A DNA stretch of 64,000 nucleotides from Alphaproteobacteria bacterium MarineAlpha11_Bin1 (GCA_002937455.1 PTJZ01000003.1:124001-188000); one strand, 5' to 3'. Shown: positions 46,934 to 57,489, counted from the first letter of the stretch. The notes: generated by a model from the letters alone, not told the origin. A program made the numbers and translations.

Positions 46934-47287
46934 ATGGTCGATTGTCTGGAAGAGCCTTCTGCACAAATAACTGTCAGCGATTCCGTTATTTGTCGGCTGA
47001 AGGAACTTCATGGTGACAAAGAAAATGCGGGAATGATGCTGCGGGTTTCTGTTAGCGGCGGCGGATGCTCGGGATTCCAGTATACCTTTTCCTTCGACGA
47101 TCAAATCAACGATGATGACCGAACGATCGAAAAAGATGGTGTTACCGTAATCATTGATGAAATTTCATGGGATTACCTGGTCGGTTCCGAGATTGACTAC
47201 AAGAACGAATTAATCGGGGCATATTTCTCTATCGAAAATCCGAACGCGGCATCCACCTGCGGCTGTGGAACATCGTTCGCCATCTGA
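46934..47287 (+). CDS. erpA: A-type iron-sulfur cluster carrier (ErpA-like)
   Basis: A 117-residue A-type carrier that delivers 4Fe-4S clusters to apoproteins. The three cluster Cys are C45 (GGGCSGFQY), C109 and C111 (STCGCGTSF). The placement beside dgt on the opposite strand is the frequent alphaproteobacterial context of erpA. It is divergent from dgt with 132 bases between starts, and a terminator follows. Confidence 0.93.
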   Translation: MVDCLEEPSAQITVSDSVICRLKELHGDKENAGMMLRVSVSGGGCSGFQYTFSFDDQINDDDRTIEKDGVTVIIDEISWDYLVGSEIDYKNELIGAYFSIENPNAASTCGCGTSFAI

Positions 47288-47330
47288 AAATTCAGATTCC
47301 TGATCTGCCGAGCCGGAATTTGAATTTTTT
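47288..47330 (+). terminator. Rho-independent terminator of erpA
   Basis: An AT-rich 13-bp stem (AAATTCAGATTCC with GGAATTTGAATTT, one wobble pair) with a 14-base loop directly after the erpA stop ends in a run of T. Confidence 0.65.
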
Positions 47331-47629
47331 AGACCGCATTAATCTCTTTCCCTCAGGCAAAATAATTGGTTCATCTGGAGCTAGATCCCCATAAATTTAT
47401 TTAGCAATGAGGCGGAATCATGTTGAGGCTAACCGAGAGAAGAATCCACCGAACAGAGTTGAACCGAATAGTTTTACCGGCCCTGTTGTCACCAAAATTT
47501 TCGGAAATTAGAAATTCTTCAACGAAATCTATAAATATCGTTCCCAAATCCCATTCGGTGCCAGTGTTTCATTAGGAATGACGAACCGGTAAGAATTAGA
47601 GAAAAAATTATCAGCTTACGGAAAAAATC
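47331..47629. other. Intergenic region erpA / xth
   Basis: About 300 AT-rich bases after the terminator. They must contain the xth promoter. No gene, RNA or repeat was recognised. Confidence 0.4.
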
Positions 47630-48400
47630 TTGACCATCATCGCTACTTGGAACGTCAACTCTGTGCGTGCCCGACTGCCACGTCTGCTTGAATGGCTTGA
47701 TGAATTCAAACCAGACGTAGCCCTGCTCCAAGAAATTAAAGCTACAGAGGAAACGTTCCCCCGCCTAGAAATTGAAGATCGTGGCTATAACGTCGAGATC
47801 TATGGCCAAAAGAATTTTAATGGTGTGGCCTTGCTCTCTAACTCACCTATCAAGGATGTTATTCGAGGCTTACCGAATAACGCCGAAGACCACCAAGCAC
47901 GTTACATTGAGGGTTTGACTGCGGGCATTCGAGTCGCCTCCATATATCTCCCAAATGGGAACCCGGTACCCGGCGATAAATTTGATTATAAGTTGCGCTG
48001 GATGGAATGCCTTTGTGAACACATGCAAGACTGTCTAACTCCAGATAAGGCTATCGTATTTGGGGGAGACTATAACATCGTACCCACCCCTGATGACGTT
48101 CACGACCCGGAAAGCTGGTCGAACGATGCACTATGTCGGCCAGAGAGCCGAAACTATTTCCGTCGAATGCTTTATCTAGGACTTACCGACGCATATCGAG
48201 TATTTCACAAAGGACCGCATAGATACACATTCTGGGATTACCAACGCGGCGCCTGGCAAAAAGATTTTGGGGTCCGGATCGATCACCTTTTACTCTCTCC
48301 GCGGGCAACGGACATGCTCAAGGATGCTAATATCGATCGCGGGCCGCGCGGAAGAGAGAAAGCCTCCGACCACACCCCAGTCTGGTGCGAACTCGAGTGA
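47630..48400 (+). CDS. xth: Exodeoxyribonuclease III
   Basis: A 256-residue AP endonuclease/3' exonuclease of base-excision repair (XthA-type). The metal and catalytic motifs are all present: TWNVNSVRARL, LLQEIKATEE, GGDYNIVPTPDDV, RIDHLLLSP and SDHTPVW. The start is TTG at 47630, with GGA about 9 bases upstream and no nearer ATG. The stop overlaps the GTG of the next small gene (GTGA). Confidence 0.95.
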   Translation: MTIIATWNVNSVRARLPRLLEWLDEFKPDVALLQEIKATEETFPRLEIEDRGYNVEIYGQKNFNGVALLSNSPIKDVIRGLPNNAEDHQARYIEGLTAGIRVASIYLPNGNPVPGDKFDYKLRWMECLCEHMQDCLTPDKAIVFGGDYNIVPTPDDVHDPESWSNDALCRPESRNYFRRMLYLGLTDAYRVFHKGPHRYTFWDYQRGAWQKDFGVRIDHLLLSPRATDMLKDANIDRGPRGREKASDHTPVWCELE

Positions 48401-48591
48401 GCTCTCTTCTGGAAGCTATTCGGTTTATCCTTATTGGCCTAATATTTGGTTTAATTTGGGCGATCGTGCAGTACACGAATGGCCAGATGACCGATTTTAA
48501 GTTATTGGCGGGACCAATCATAGTTTTCGCCATTATAGGACTAGTGATGTGGGCCATTAGACGCGCCATAATTCTGATACGCTCACGTTAG
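48397..48591 (+). CDS. Small two-helix membrane protein
   Basis: A 64-residue hydrophobic protein that I do not recognise. It has two predicted transmembrane helices ([19 protein letters not shown] and [19 protein letters not shown]) and a basic C-terminus. The GTG start overlaps the xth stop (GTGA), so it is translationally coupled to xth. Its stop overlaps that of the convergent ilvD by about 3 bases. Function unknown. Confidence 0.6.
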   Translation: MSSLLEAIRFILIGLIFGLIWAIVQYTNGQMTDFKLLAGPIIVFAIIGLVMWAIRRAIILIRSR

Positions 48592-50366
48592 ATATCGGCG
48601 TAGGTGTGCGTTTCCGCTCTCGCTCCCGGATGTACAACCGCACCTTCATTTGCATTGCCGACCGTCTGGGCGTAACGCCATAAAGCCCCCGACTGATAAT
48701 CATGCTTCCTCGGCTTCCATGATTTCCGTCGGCGGGCAAGTTCCGCCTTCGACACGTGTACATCTAACTTACCTTTCTTAGCGTCGATGGAAATAATATC
48801 ACCGTTTTTAAGGAGACCGATCGGACCGCCAACAGCTGCCTCGGGCCCAACGTGCCCGATACAAAATCCACGCGTGCCCCCGGAAAAGCGCCCATCAGTG
48901 ATCAAAGCCACCTTTTCGCCCATACCAAGGCCATACAATGCTGCAGTTGTCGACAACATTTCCCGCATTCCGGGACCACCCTTAGGGCCCTCGTATCGGA
49001 TCACTATGACGTCACCTTCCTTGATTTTCCTTTCCACCACCGCTTCGAAGGCATCCTCTTCACAATCAAAAACCCGAGCCGGACCCTGGAATGTGAGCTT
49101 TTCCTCCATACCGGCGACCTTAACAATCGCACCTTCTGGCGCTAGCGAGCCTTTAAGACCAACAACCCCGCCTGTTGGCGAAAGCGCATCTTTCACCCTG
49201 TAAAAAACTTTCTGTTTTTCAGGGAACTTTAACTTAGAGTGGTTTTGTTTAAGCGTTTTACCGGTCACGGTGATACAATCGCCATGAAGCAACCCGTTAT
49301 CTAACAATTCCTTAATCACTACTGGAACGCCGCCCGCCCGATACATATCGGTCGCCGTGTAAGTACCGCCGGGCATTAAGTCCGCTATATACGGGGTTTT
49401 TTTGAAAATGCGCGCGACATCATCGAGTGTAAACTTGATTCCAGCTTCATTAGCAATGGCCGGCAGATGCAACCCGGCGTTGGTTGATCCTCCGGTGGCT
49501 GCGACTACCACCGCTGCATTTTCAAGTGACTGTCGCGTCACAATATCTCTAGGACGAATATTCTTTGCCAAGAGCTCCATAACCGCGACACCAGATGCTC
49601 GGACCATCTCATCGCGTGACTTGTATTTCGCGGGGGCTCCAGATGAGGTGGGGAGTGCAATCCCCATCGCCTCAGCCACGCACGCCATCGTATTTGCGGT
49701 GAATTGTCCACCGCAAGACCCTTCGCATGGGCAGGCAACGCTCTCTAGCTCTTGCAGTTCGTCTGCGGTCATATTCCCGGCAGCGTACTGGCCTACACCT
49801 TCAAATACGTCAACAACGGTGACATCCCGGCCCTGAAATTTACCCGGCAGGATTGTGCCGCCGTAAACAAATACCGACGGAACGTTTAGCCGAACCATTG
49901 ACATCATCATACCAGGTAGGGATTTATCGCACCCAGCCAATCCCACTAATGCGTCATAACAATGGCCCCGCATCGTTAATTCGACGGAGTCTGCGATGAT
50001 CTCGCGAGATACTAATGACGATTTCATACCTTCATGACCCATTGCGATACCATCTGTGACCGTAATCGTTGAAAACTCCCGCGGTGTCCCACCGGCAGCC
50101 TTCACTCCCCGTTTAGCCGCCTGTGCTTGCCGGGAGAGGGAAATGTTACACGGCGCGGCCTCGTTCCAGCAGGACGCTACACCCACAAGAGGCTGGGCGA
50201 TTTCTTTTTCAGTCAGCCCCATCGCATACAAATAGCTGCGATGTGGCGCCCGCTCCGGACCAATCGTTGTATGCCGACTAGGTAGCAGCTTCTTATTAAA
50301 TTTACGTTTGGCTTTCTTCGCCGTTTTTTTTGTGGCGCGTTTCACAGCACCCGATCCGTCGGGCAT
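48588..50366 (-). CDS. ilvD: Dihydroxy-acid dehydratase
   Basis: A 592-residue Fe-S dehydratase of isoleucine and valine synthesis. The ATG at 50364-50366 has AGGAG 6 bases upstream; the upstream ATG at 50402 is less likely. The three cluster Cys are in [21 protein letters not shown] and [15 protein letters not shown]. An N-terminal Lys-rich extension of about 25 residues ([18 protein letters not shown]) precedes the conserved domain and is unusual in amount of Lys. It is monocistronic. Confidence 0.95.
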   Translation of the reverse strand: MPDGSGAVKRATKKTAKKAKRKFNKKLLPSRHTTIGPERAPHRSYLYAMGLTEKEIAQPLVGVASCWNEAAPCNISLSRQAQAAKRGVKAAGGTPREFSTITVTDGIAMGHEGMKSSLVSREIIADSVELTMRGHCYDALVGLAGCDKSLPGMMMSMVRLNVPSVFVYGGTILPGKFQGRDVTVVDVFEGVGQYAAGNMTADELQELESVACPCEGSCGGQFTANTMACVAEAMGIALPTSSGAPAKYKSRDEMVRASGVAVMELLAKNIRPRDIVTRQSLENAAVVVAATGGSTNAGLHLPAIANEAGIKFTLDDVARIFKKTPYIADLMPGGTYTATDMYRAGGVPVVIKELLDNGLLHGDCITVTGKTLKQNHSKLKFPEKQKVFYRVKDALSPTGGVVGLKGSLAPEGAIVKVAGMEEKLTFQGPARVFDCEEDAFEAVVERKIKEGDVIVIRYEGPKGGPGMREMLSTTAALYGLGMGEKVALITDGRFSGGTRGFCIGHVGPEAAVGGPIGLLKNGDIISIDAKKGKLDVHVSKAELARRRKSWKPRKHDYQSGALWRYAQTVGNANEGAVVHPGARAETHTYADI

Positions 50367-50440
50367 GTCGTTCTCCTGTCGGTGAAATATTTCTTGGGAC
50401 AATAGTCCCGTCAGCAGATCCCGGCTAGTTTAACACAAAG

Positions 50441-51340
50441 TCAGGAGAGATAACCTTTATCGCGATAGGCATCTAACGCACCGGGATGAATGTGTACGCC
50501 ACCGAATTCGATTGCCGCTTTACCGTATAACCGAATTGGCTCAAATAACCGGTCCAACCCAATAAAAAGCGGATTAATGACCGCGAGTTCTTCGAGGTTA
50601 TTAAGCATAGTGGTCACAAACTGCCGAACGATTTCGGGATCTGTTCGAGCATGCGTTCCTACTACGTTAATTACCGCGACCTGATCTGTGTTTTTATCTA
50701 ACCCTCTGAATAATCCCCCTGGCATCTTTTCCAACCTATAGAATTCAACCTTTTCAAAAATGGTCTTCAGATCAGCCGGTGAATAATCCAAAACGCGGAC
50801 ATCCTGTTGTTGACTAATGTCATCCATTATCACGTTTGGATAAGGGCACTGCCATTGTGCATCAACGTATCCGTTTTTTATCGCCTCGCTCCCCTCTAAA
50901 AAGGAGAGATAGACTGGCTCAAAGTCACTAAAAGAGATATCAAGCGCACCAAAGATAGTGTGGATATGTTGCACCATGCCACTACCTTTCGGGCCGATTG
51001 ATACCCGTTTACCTACGAGGTCGCGGACGTATTTCAGATCACTATCAGCCTGAGTAATAAAAAACATGGCGCCCGAATTCGCCGGTGCAACCATCCGGAT
51101 ATCGATCGGTTTATTGAAGGGATGATCTCCCCTGTAAGCGCATCCTATCCAATTCGAAGCCATGAAACCTAACTCAATTAGGCCTGCATCCAGCCTTTTT
51201 GCATTTTCAATACTGGCTTGACTGGCATCTATGATCTCCGGGTCTATTCCATAATCTCGTTTAAACAACGTCGCTATCGATTTTCCCTCCGTCCAGAATG
51301 TACCGCCGCGCTCCGACGTCCCAATCCTAATCTTTGGCAT
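50441..51340 (-). CDS. TAXI-family TRAP-type solute-binding protein
   Basis: A 299-residue protein of the TAXI family (RIGTSERGGTFWTEGKSIATL near the N-terminus, RVSIGPKGSGM in the middle). Family members are usually periplasmic receptors for TRAP transporters. This one has no signal peptide after the ATG at 51340, which is preceded by a plausible GAGGG site, and no TRAP membrane subunits are adjacent. It may be a cytosolic or diverged receptor, or a wrongly placed start, but no upstream in-frame signal sequence is seen. It lies between valS and ilvD. Confidence 0.78.
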   Translation of the reverse strand: MPKIRIGTSERGGTFWTEGKSIATLFKRDYGIDPEIIDASQASIENAKRLDAGLIELGFMASNWIGCAYRGDHPFNKPIDIRMVAPANSGAMFFITQADSDLKYVRDLVGKRVSIGPKGSGMVQHIHTIFGALDISFSDFEPVYLSFLEGSEAIKNGYVDAQWQCPYPNVIMDDISQQQDVRVLDYSPADLKTIFEKVEFYRLEKMPGGLFRGLDKNTDQVAVINVVGTHARTDPEIVRQFVTTMLNNLEELAVINPLFIGLDRLFEPIRLYGKAAIEFGGVHIHPGALDAYRDKGYLS

Positions 51341-51379
51341 TTCTATCCCTCTTATTCTTCGACCATATACGACAACGAC

Positions 51380-54049
51380 TTAAAGCTTAGACAAACGGCC
51401 CAACGCTTCCGAAAGCTTGTCATGTGATATTTTAATTTCAGCTAGACGCTTGTATTGCCCGTCAACAACCTCAGCGGGAGCCTTGGCAATAAAATCATTA
51501 TTGGCCAATTTCTGATCTATTTTTCTAATTTCTCCTTCAACTTTCTCGATCTCTTTTTCGAGGCGGTCGACTTCACCGGAGATATCAATAACATCCCCCA
51601 CTGCGAGCGCGGTGGTAGCTTCATCAATGACAACTTGCACGGATCCAGAAGAAGGAACTTCTTCCGCAAGATCAACAACCGACAATCTTGCCAGTCGGCA
51701 CAAAAGTGTATGGTGAGCGACCAGCCTCCGCTGGGTTGTTTCGGACGCGCCTACGACCTTAACGGCAAGTTCCGCCTTAGGAGGCACGTTCATCTCTGAG
51801 CGGACCGTGCGGATAGCGCTAATCAAACGGATTAGCCAGCTCATTTCTTCTTCAGACTCGGAGCAACTTAAATCAAGACTAAATGCGGGCCAGACATGAT
51901 CCATTAACATTCCGTCCCTACCGCCTTCCGGCCCAAGCTGTTCCCAAAGTTCTTCAGTCACAAACGGCATCATTGGATGTAGAAAAGTTAGTAATTGTTC
52001 AAATACCCAAGATGTAGTGGCGCGTACCTCGCTCTGCTCAGCGTTATCGCCGTCTTGCAGGATCGGTTTACTAAATTCGAGATACCAGTCGCAGAATTGG
52101 TGCCACGCGAACTGGTATGCAGCCTGAGCCGCTTCGTTGAAACGATAATCCTCTAACGCACTAGATATTTGCTCACCTACCTTTACCGTTTCGCCGACAA
52201 TCCACTTATTAAGGGTGAGGGCGCACGATGCCGGATCGAAATCAGACACCGGGCTGCAATCATTCAACGTTGTGAAACGTGCAGCATTCCATATCTTAGT
52301 AACGAAATTTCTGTATCCCTCAATCCGTCCGGCCGATAGCTTGATGTCCCTTCCCTGAGCCGCTAGAGCGGTCAATGTAAAACGCAGAGCATCCGCACCA
52401 TACTGGTCAATCAGCTCCAGCGGATCCAATACATTGCCCTTACTCTTCGACATTTTTTGGCCATATTCGTCACGCACGAGAGCATGAATATAAACATCTC
52501 GAAAAGGAACGGCTCCATCACGGAAATGAATCCCTAACATGATCATCCGAGCTACCCAAAAAAAGATAATATCAAACCCTGTCACCAAGACACTTGTCGG
52601 GTAATGATGTGCGAGTTCGGGGGTCTCCTCAGGCCATCCTAGTGTTGAAAACGGCCATAATGCCGAAGAAAACCAGGTGTCAAGAACGTCTGGGTCCCGC
52701 TCTAGATCAACTTGCTTTCCATAATGCGCAGCGGCAGCCGCAAGCGCCTCTTCTTCGGTCATCTCGACAAAAATTTCTCCGTCAGGTCCATACCATGCGG
52801 GAATCTGGTGGCCCCACCAGATTTGACGGGAGATACACCATGGCTGAATATTCCGCATCCACTCAAAATAAGTATTTTCCCAGTGCTTCGGGATAAAACG
52901 GATATCGCCTTTTTCAACCGCTACGATCGAAGGTTTCGCAAGGGCTTCAGCATCAACAAACCATTGGTCGGTCAATCTAGGCTCTATAACCACTCCAGAC
53001 CGGTCGCCGAACGGTACAGTCATGTGATTATCTTCTATTTTGGATAAAAGTCCTTTGGCCTTCAGTTCCTCAACAACCTTTTCTCTGGCTTCCTCACGGG
53101 TAAGACCCCGCAAATGCGCGGGGACCTCGTCGTTGAGATTAGCATTTACATCAAAAATATTTATCATCGCCAGACCATGGCGGCGTCCAACCTCAAAATC
53201 GTTAAAATCATGAGCCGGTGTAATTTTGACTGCCCCGGAACCTTTTTCGGGATCTGAATACTCGTCGGCAACTATAGGAATAGAACGTCCAACGATGGGT
53301 AGGATGACATTTTTACCGACTAAACTGGCATAGCGTTTATCTTCTGGGTGGACGGCTACCCCGCTATCACCCAGCATAGTTTCAGGCCGGGTGGTCGCGA
53401 CTGTTACAAAGCGATCAGGTTCACCTTCTATCGGATATTTAAAATACCAGAGACTTCCATTTATTTCATGCTGTTCGACCTCAAGGTCAGATATCGCGGT
53501 ATGCAACTTTGGATCCCAATTTACCAGTCTTTTATCCCGGTATATCAGTCCCTCCTTCCGGAGTGTCACAAAGACTTTTCTCACCGCCAACGACAGTCCT
53601 TTGTCCATCGTGAAGCGTTCACGTTCCCAGTCACAGGAAGCGCCGAGCCGTCGTAACTGTCCAATTATCGTACCACCCGACTCGGCCTTCCACTCCCATA
53701 CTCGGTCAATAAAAGCTTGACGACCAAGATCATGACGGTTTTTACCATCTTTAGTCAGTTGCCTCTCAACAACCATCTGGGTAGCAATACCAGCGTGGTC
53801 GGTTCCGGGCTGCCATAAGACATCTTTGCCCCGCAGCCTCTCAAAGCGAGCAAGGATATCCTGAAGAGTATTGTTGAGAGCATGCCCCATATGGAGGCTT
53901 CCCGTCACATTCGGCGGTGGGATAACGATCGAATACGAAACACCATCGGATGTTTCTTTACGGGTGTGCCCACAGCCAAAAGAGCCATTTTTTTCCCATT
54001 TATCGTAGGTTCTCGCCTCTACCGTTTCCGGCTGATAGGTCTTATCCAT
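51380..54049 (-). CDS. valS: Valyl-tRNA synthetase
   Basis: An 889-residue class I synthetase using the ATG at 54049; a GTG at 54100 would add 17 residues. The HIGH-type motif is NVTGSLHMGHAL, KMSKS is QKMSKSKGNVLD, the editing and anticodon domains are complete, and a C-terminal coiled coil (about 825-889) is present. It follows the PopZ-like gene, a neighbourhood shared with other Alphaproteobacteria. Confidence 0.97.
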   Translation of the reverse strand: MDKTYQPETVEARTYDKWEKNGSFGCGHTRKETSDGVSYSIVIPPPNVTGSLHMGHALNNTLQDILARFERLRGKDVLWQPGTDHAGIATQMVVERQLTKDGKNRHDLGRQAFIDRVWEWKAESGGTIIGQLRRLGASCDWERERFTMDKGLSLAVRKVFVTLRKEGLIYRDKRLVNWDPKLHTAISDLEVEQHEINGSLWYFKYPIEGEPDRFVTVATTRPETMLGDSGVAVHPEDKRYASLVGKNVILPIVGRSIPIVADEYSDPEKGSGAVKITPAHDFNDFEVGRRHGLAMINIFDVNANLNDEVPAHLRGLTREEAREKVVEELKAKGLLSKIEDNHMTVPFGDRSGVVIEPRLTDQWFVDAEALAKPSIVAVEKGDIRFIPKHWENTYFEWMRNIQPWCISRQIWWGHQIPAWYGPDGEIFVEMTEEEALAAAAAHYGKQVDLERDPDVLDTWFSSALWPFSTLGWPEETPELAHHYPTSVLVTGFDIIFFWVARMIMLGIHFRDGAVPFRDVYIHALVRDEYGQKMSKSKGNVLDPLELIDQYGADALRFTLTALAAQGRDIKLSAGRIEGYRNFVTKIWNAARFTTLNDCSPVSDFDPASCALTLNKWIVGETVKVGEQISSALEDYRFNEAAQAAYQFAWHQFCDWYLEFSKPILQDGDNAEQSEVRATTSWVFEQLLTFLHPMMPFVTEELWEQLGPEGGRDGMLMDHVWPAFSLDLSCSESEEEMSWLIRLISAIRTVRSEMNVPPKAELAVKVVGASETTQRRLVAHHTLLCRLARLSVVDLAEEVPSSGSVQVVIDEATTALAVGDVIDISGEVDRLEKEIEKVEGEIRKIDQKLANNDFIAKAPAEVVDGQYKRLAEIKISHDKLSEALGRLSKL

Positions 54050-54197
54050 CTTTCTCACACAGCTATAATTATCTTTAAGTTTCGTGCTCGCCACTAGCAC
54101 TCATCCCATCGCTGATTACTAGCGGCACAGCGTTTGAGTTCAAGGCTTATTCAGAACGACGGCTGATATACCCCACAAAACCCTATCTTTCAGGAAT

Positions 54198-54797
54198 TTA
54201 TTGGGCCTCATCGTTTAGGCGTTTAATTTCTGTTTTCAGCAATCGTTCCACCAGAGAATCTAGATTAGCGTCTAGCCATTCCTTGATAATCGGCCTCAAA
54301 ACCTCTTTTACGAGGTCTTCAACGGTCTTCGCTTCAATACCCAGATTAGGATTTTTGCTTTTACTGCGAGCGGTGACGTCGAACCCGGAATTGTTTGACA
54401 ACGATTCTCTCTTCCCAAGATCGGAAACGAGACGATTTGTAAAAACCCGAACGGCTTTTGATTCAAGTGGCTCTGTTGATTGTGTTCCAGTCTGCTCCTT
54501 AATAACTTCGTCTTTACCTTCTCCTTCTTCGAGACCTTTATCACCAAGGTTCTCGCCAGTCTTAAGATTTACAACGGTTCCATCATCTTTGACTTCGTCT
54601 GTGAGTTCCAAGACATCCTCGAATACCCGAGTTTCTTGTTCCAATGCATCTAGAGAATTCGGTTTCGATCCCGCCATTAAATTCATGTTATCGGTTGGCG
54701 GGGCAACTACTTTCTGACCGTCTTCAGAGATAATTTGCCGAATGGAAGCTAGTATCTCTTCCATCGATGGTTCCTTTTCGGCCCTCTGGTCGCTCAT
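54198..54797 (-). CDS. DUF2497/PopZ-family protein
   Basis: A 199-residue mostly disordered acidic protein. The N-terminal short helix EPSMEEILASIRQIISED and the C-terminal helices (PIIKEWLDANLDSLVERLLKTEIK) are the hallmarks of the DUF2497 family, which includes the Caulobacter polar organiser PopZ. A polar hub role is inferred from the family. It sits between tolC and valS, as in many alphaproteobacteria. Confidence 0.88.
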   Translation of the reverse strand: MSDQRAEKEPSMEEILASIRQIISEDGQKVVAPPTDNMNLMAGSKPNSLDALEQETRVFEDVLELTDEVKDDGTVVNLKTGENLGDKGLEEGEGKDEVIKEQTGTQSTEPLESKAVRVFTNRLVSDLGKRESLSNNSGFDVTARSKSKNPNLGIEAKTVEDLVKEVLRPIIKEWLDANLDSLVERLLKTEIKRLNDEAQ

Positions 54798-54919
54798 AGA
54801 ATGACTACTCCCGGATAAAAGAAAAGCGACCTTACACGTAACATTAGTAGCTTAACTTTATCTTAACAAAACACATTCTCTGACAAATTCGGTACGTTAT
54901 CATTATCTTCCATCGATCA

Positions 54920-56296
54920 TTATCTTCCATCGTCGGCGCTTAAACCCCACCATTTCCCGCGGGCACGCTGATGATGTTTTCCGGGATCGTAAAATTTTAC
55001 CGGGAGGCCAAGTTTTACTGCGGTTAGTTCTCCAACCGCGCTACGCAACCGATAAGTTGCTACTAACTCATCCCGCATCGTACGAGCTACCCCGACTCGG
55101 GCATCAAGGAGTTCTTGCTCAGCATCAAGCACGTCAAGTACATTTCGGGAACCTACATTTACCTCCTCCCGAACTCCTTCCAGCGCAATTTCAGCCGCCT
55201 TCACGGCAGAGCGAAATGCTTGAATCTGGGCGCGCCCCGTCTGAAGAATTTGCCAGGCTTCGGTCGTGTCTTCGATCGCGTCACGAACTGCTTGATTAAA
55301 TTCATCGCGGCGTTGAGAAACAATCTGTTTGGCCGCTCGAATTCTCGACCTCACCGACCCTGACGCATATAATGGCACAGTAATCTTTGCCGTCATGGAT
55401 AAGACTTGGCTCTCGCTCCGCGGCGTTGTGGTTTCTTCATTGATTTGGGCAGACCCGTTAAGCGTCAACGAAGGCAGAAGTTCGCCGTTAATTTTGCGCA
55501 CGTTACTCTCTGCTGCTTTTGTAATCAGTCTAGACAGTATCACGCCGAAATTATTAGATTTTGCACGATCAATCGCATCCGGCAACGACGATGGAAGGTC
55601 CGTTAATGGCTTCTCCAGCTGAAGTTTATCAGGCAGATCTCCCACGACGTTTTTATATGCGGCACGCGCATCGATCAAAGTGCCATTAGCCGCTATACGA
55701 TCAGCACGGGCACGCGATAGACGGGACTCTGCTTGCGATACTTCGGTCTTCGTCACCTCACCAACCCGAAACCGGTCTTCAGTCGCTTCAAGTTGCTTTT
55801 CAAGTACGCGTTCGTTGCTTTTATTTAGCTCTAGGACAGCCTGATCCCGGGCAACATCTCCATAGGCGGTAGCTGCACCAAGAAGAACGGATTGCTCGGT
55901 CAAAGCGAGGCGAGCACGGTCCGCCCGTACAATATATTCCGCCTCTTCGACCTCCGCCTCAGTTCGTCCACCCCGATATAGGTTTTGTGTAATGGTCAAC
56001 TCGGCTGTAAAGGGTTCCGTGACTTCAGCCTCCTTGGCGGCTGGACCTGTGATTGTACTATCAGAACGTTTCAATCCAGTAGTACCAGTCACCCGAACGA
56101 CGGGACGCCAGTTCGATAACGCCTGTGAAACACCCTCGTCGGAAGCCCGCAACCGAGCTCGTTCGGCTCGGATTCTAGGATTTTCTCGGTAAGCTTTTAC
56201 CAATGCCTCATCGAGAGTCTGGGCCCCTGCGGAATCTAACGACCAGATATTTACAAAGCCTATGGTCAGGGCAACCCAGAATTTTAAAAATTTCAT
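54920..56296 (-). CDS. TolC-family outer-membrane channel protein
   Basis: A 458-residue outer-membrane efflux protein using the ATG at 56296, which overlaps the stop of the PIMT-like gene (TGATG). A signal peptide ends near SAGA-QTLDE, followed by two TolC/OEP repeats rich in helical heptads (LDEALVKAYRENPRIRAERARLRAS). It forms the trimeric exit duct for drug or type I secretion pumps; its inner-membrane partners are not in this window. Confidence 0.93.
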   Translation of the reverse strand: MKFLKFWVALTIGFVNIWSLDSAGAQTLDEALVKAYRENPRIRAERARLRASDEGVSQALSNWRPVVRVTGTTGLKRSDSTITGPAAKEAEVTEPFTAELTITQNLYRGGRTEAEVEEAEYIVRADRARLALTEQSVLLGAATAYGDVARDQAVLELNKSNERVLEKQLEATEDRFRVGEVTKTEVSQAESRLSRARADRIAANGTLIDARAAYKNVVGDLPDKLQLEKPLTDLPSSLPDAIDRAKSNNFGVILSRLITKAAESNVRKINGELLPSLTLNGSAQINEETTTPRSESQVLSMTAKITVPLYASGSVRSRIRAAKQIVSQRRDEFNQAVRDAIEDTTEAWQILQTGRAQIQAFRSAVKAAEIALEGVREEVNVGSRNVLDVLDAEQELLDARVGVARTMRDELVATYRLRSAVGELTAVKLGLPVKFYDPGKHHQRARGKWWGLSADDGR

Positions 56297-56952
56297 CAGA
56301 AAGTGAATCCTAATTCGCATTTGAGTTCGGGAAGATCAAAAATATTCGCATCAAAAAGCGGCCGGCCCGAAGGTGTACCGTTTTGTTTTACCCAGAGCCA
56401 TGCCGAACCAATACCATTTGGTTCTTTCCTAATCGCGCAGAGACGCCCACCTTCCGATAGCTGATCGAAATATGTTTCAGGTACTTTACCGAGAGCGCCA
56501 TTCACCAAAATCACGTCATAGGGAGCTTGATCCAACCAACCTAGTTCAATCGGACCCTGTTCGATGACTACATTGTCCATCCCGAGTTCAACCATCTGCA
56601 GCGTTGACTTCTTCACCAGATCCTCATCGCTTTCAACAGCGACAACGACGCGGGCGATCCTTCCCAGAACCGCGGCTGAGTACCCTGTTCCGCTCGCCAC
56701 ATCGAGCACCACTTCGTCCGATTTAAGCTCTGTCGCCTGAATCATTCGGCCCAGGATCATTGGTTCGATCATACCCCTACTTGACCCAATAGGGATGTCT
56801 TCATCTATATAGGCAAGCGACGAGATATCTGTGGGAATAAAGTCTTCTCTCGGGATTTCACCCATCGCGGCCAGTATCCGCTCATCCCTTACCTTATTAG
56901 TACGCAATTGGGTATCTACCATTGTTTGCCTAAGGCTATCAAAATCTGGCAT
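56296..56952 (-). CDS. Protein-L-isoaspartate methyltransferase-like protein
   Basis: A 218-residue SAM-binding protein of the PCMT family (VLDVASGTGYSAAVLGRIA, then the C-terminal VNGALGKVPETYFDQL). It differs from the canonical pcm at 36 kb. The substrate segment is IPIGSSRGMIEPMILGR, where PIMT has GxxISxP, so isoaspartate repair is doubtful. It is cotranscribed with tolC, as in many Alphaproteobacteria. Its true substrate is unknown. Confidence 0.85.
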   Translation of the reverse strand: MPDFDSLRQTMVDTQLRTNKVRDERILAAMGEIPREDFIPTDISSLAYIDEDIPIGSSRGMIEPMILGRMIQATELKSDEVVLDVASGTGYSAAVLGRIARVVVAVESDEDLVKKSTLQMVELGMDNVVIEQGPIELGWLDQAPYDVILVNGALGKVPETYFDQLSEGGRLCAIRKEPNGIGSAWLWVKQNGTPSGRPLFDANIFDLPELKCELGFTF

Positions 56953-57161
56953 CGAGCGACGATCACTCCGCTATTTAGTATCGTGGTTTTAGGCCGTAAT
57001 TTCGCAAAAATCTATTAGCTTGCAGACAAAATGGCTGATCGCCATGTATATCCTGTTAACCATAATAATCCTAACCAAGCCACAACAACATATGCACTCG
57101 TTACACGGAATATTGACCCCTCACCACGTCAAGCCTATATAGCGCGGCCTAGATAGATAAA

Positions 57162-57235
57162 GGCCCGGTGGGAGAGAGGCTATCCAGCGGATTGCAAATC
57201 CGTGTACAGCGGTTCGAATCCGCTCCGGGCCTCCA
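57162..57235 (+). tRNA. tRNA-Cys(GCA)
   Basis: A 74-base tRNA with encoded CCA. The acceptor stem GGCCCGG pairs with CCGGGCC, the anticodon loop is TTGCAAA (anticodon GCA), and the discriminator is T, the identity base of tRNA-Cys. It is intact and I see no duplicate of its 3' end in the window. Confidence 0.95.
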
Positions 57236-57252
57236 GTGTCTGCTAGAGCTTC

Positions 57253-57296
57253 CCTATTTTAGGAAATTTTCATAAATAGGTGACAATTTTTTATTT
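57253..57296 (+). terminator. Weak terminator-like hairpin after tRNA-Cys
   Basis: A 7-bp stem (CCTATTT with AAATAGG, loop 14 bases) is followed by TGACAATTTTTTATTTT. The stem is AT-rich and weak, but the long T-rich tail and the position fit a tRNA terminator. Confidence 0.35.
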
Positions 57297-57489
57297 TAAG
57301 GTTTCACATTAATATCTTTAAATTCGTTCTAATCACTCGTCGGGAGCTCAGCTTTGCTAGTTTGTTCACTGTGCCTAAATTTCCGGTAATACAGAGAAAT
57401 AGACTATTTAAATTTTGAACCTCTCCTTATTCTAAGACGTGTTGCACGTATTGTAATCATTTACGAGCCCGCAACACGGGAGACATCCA

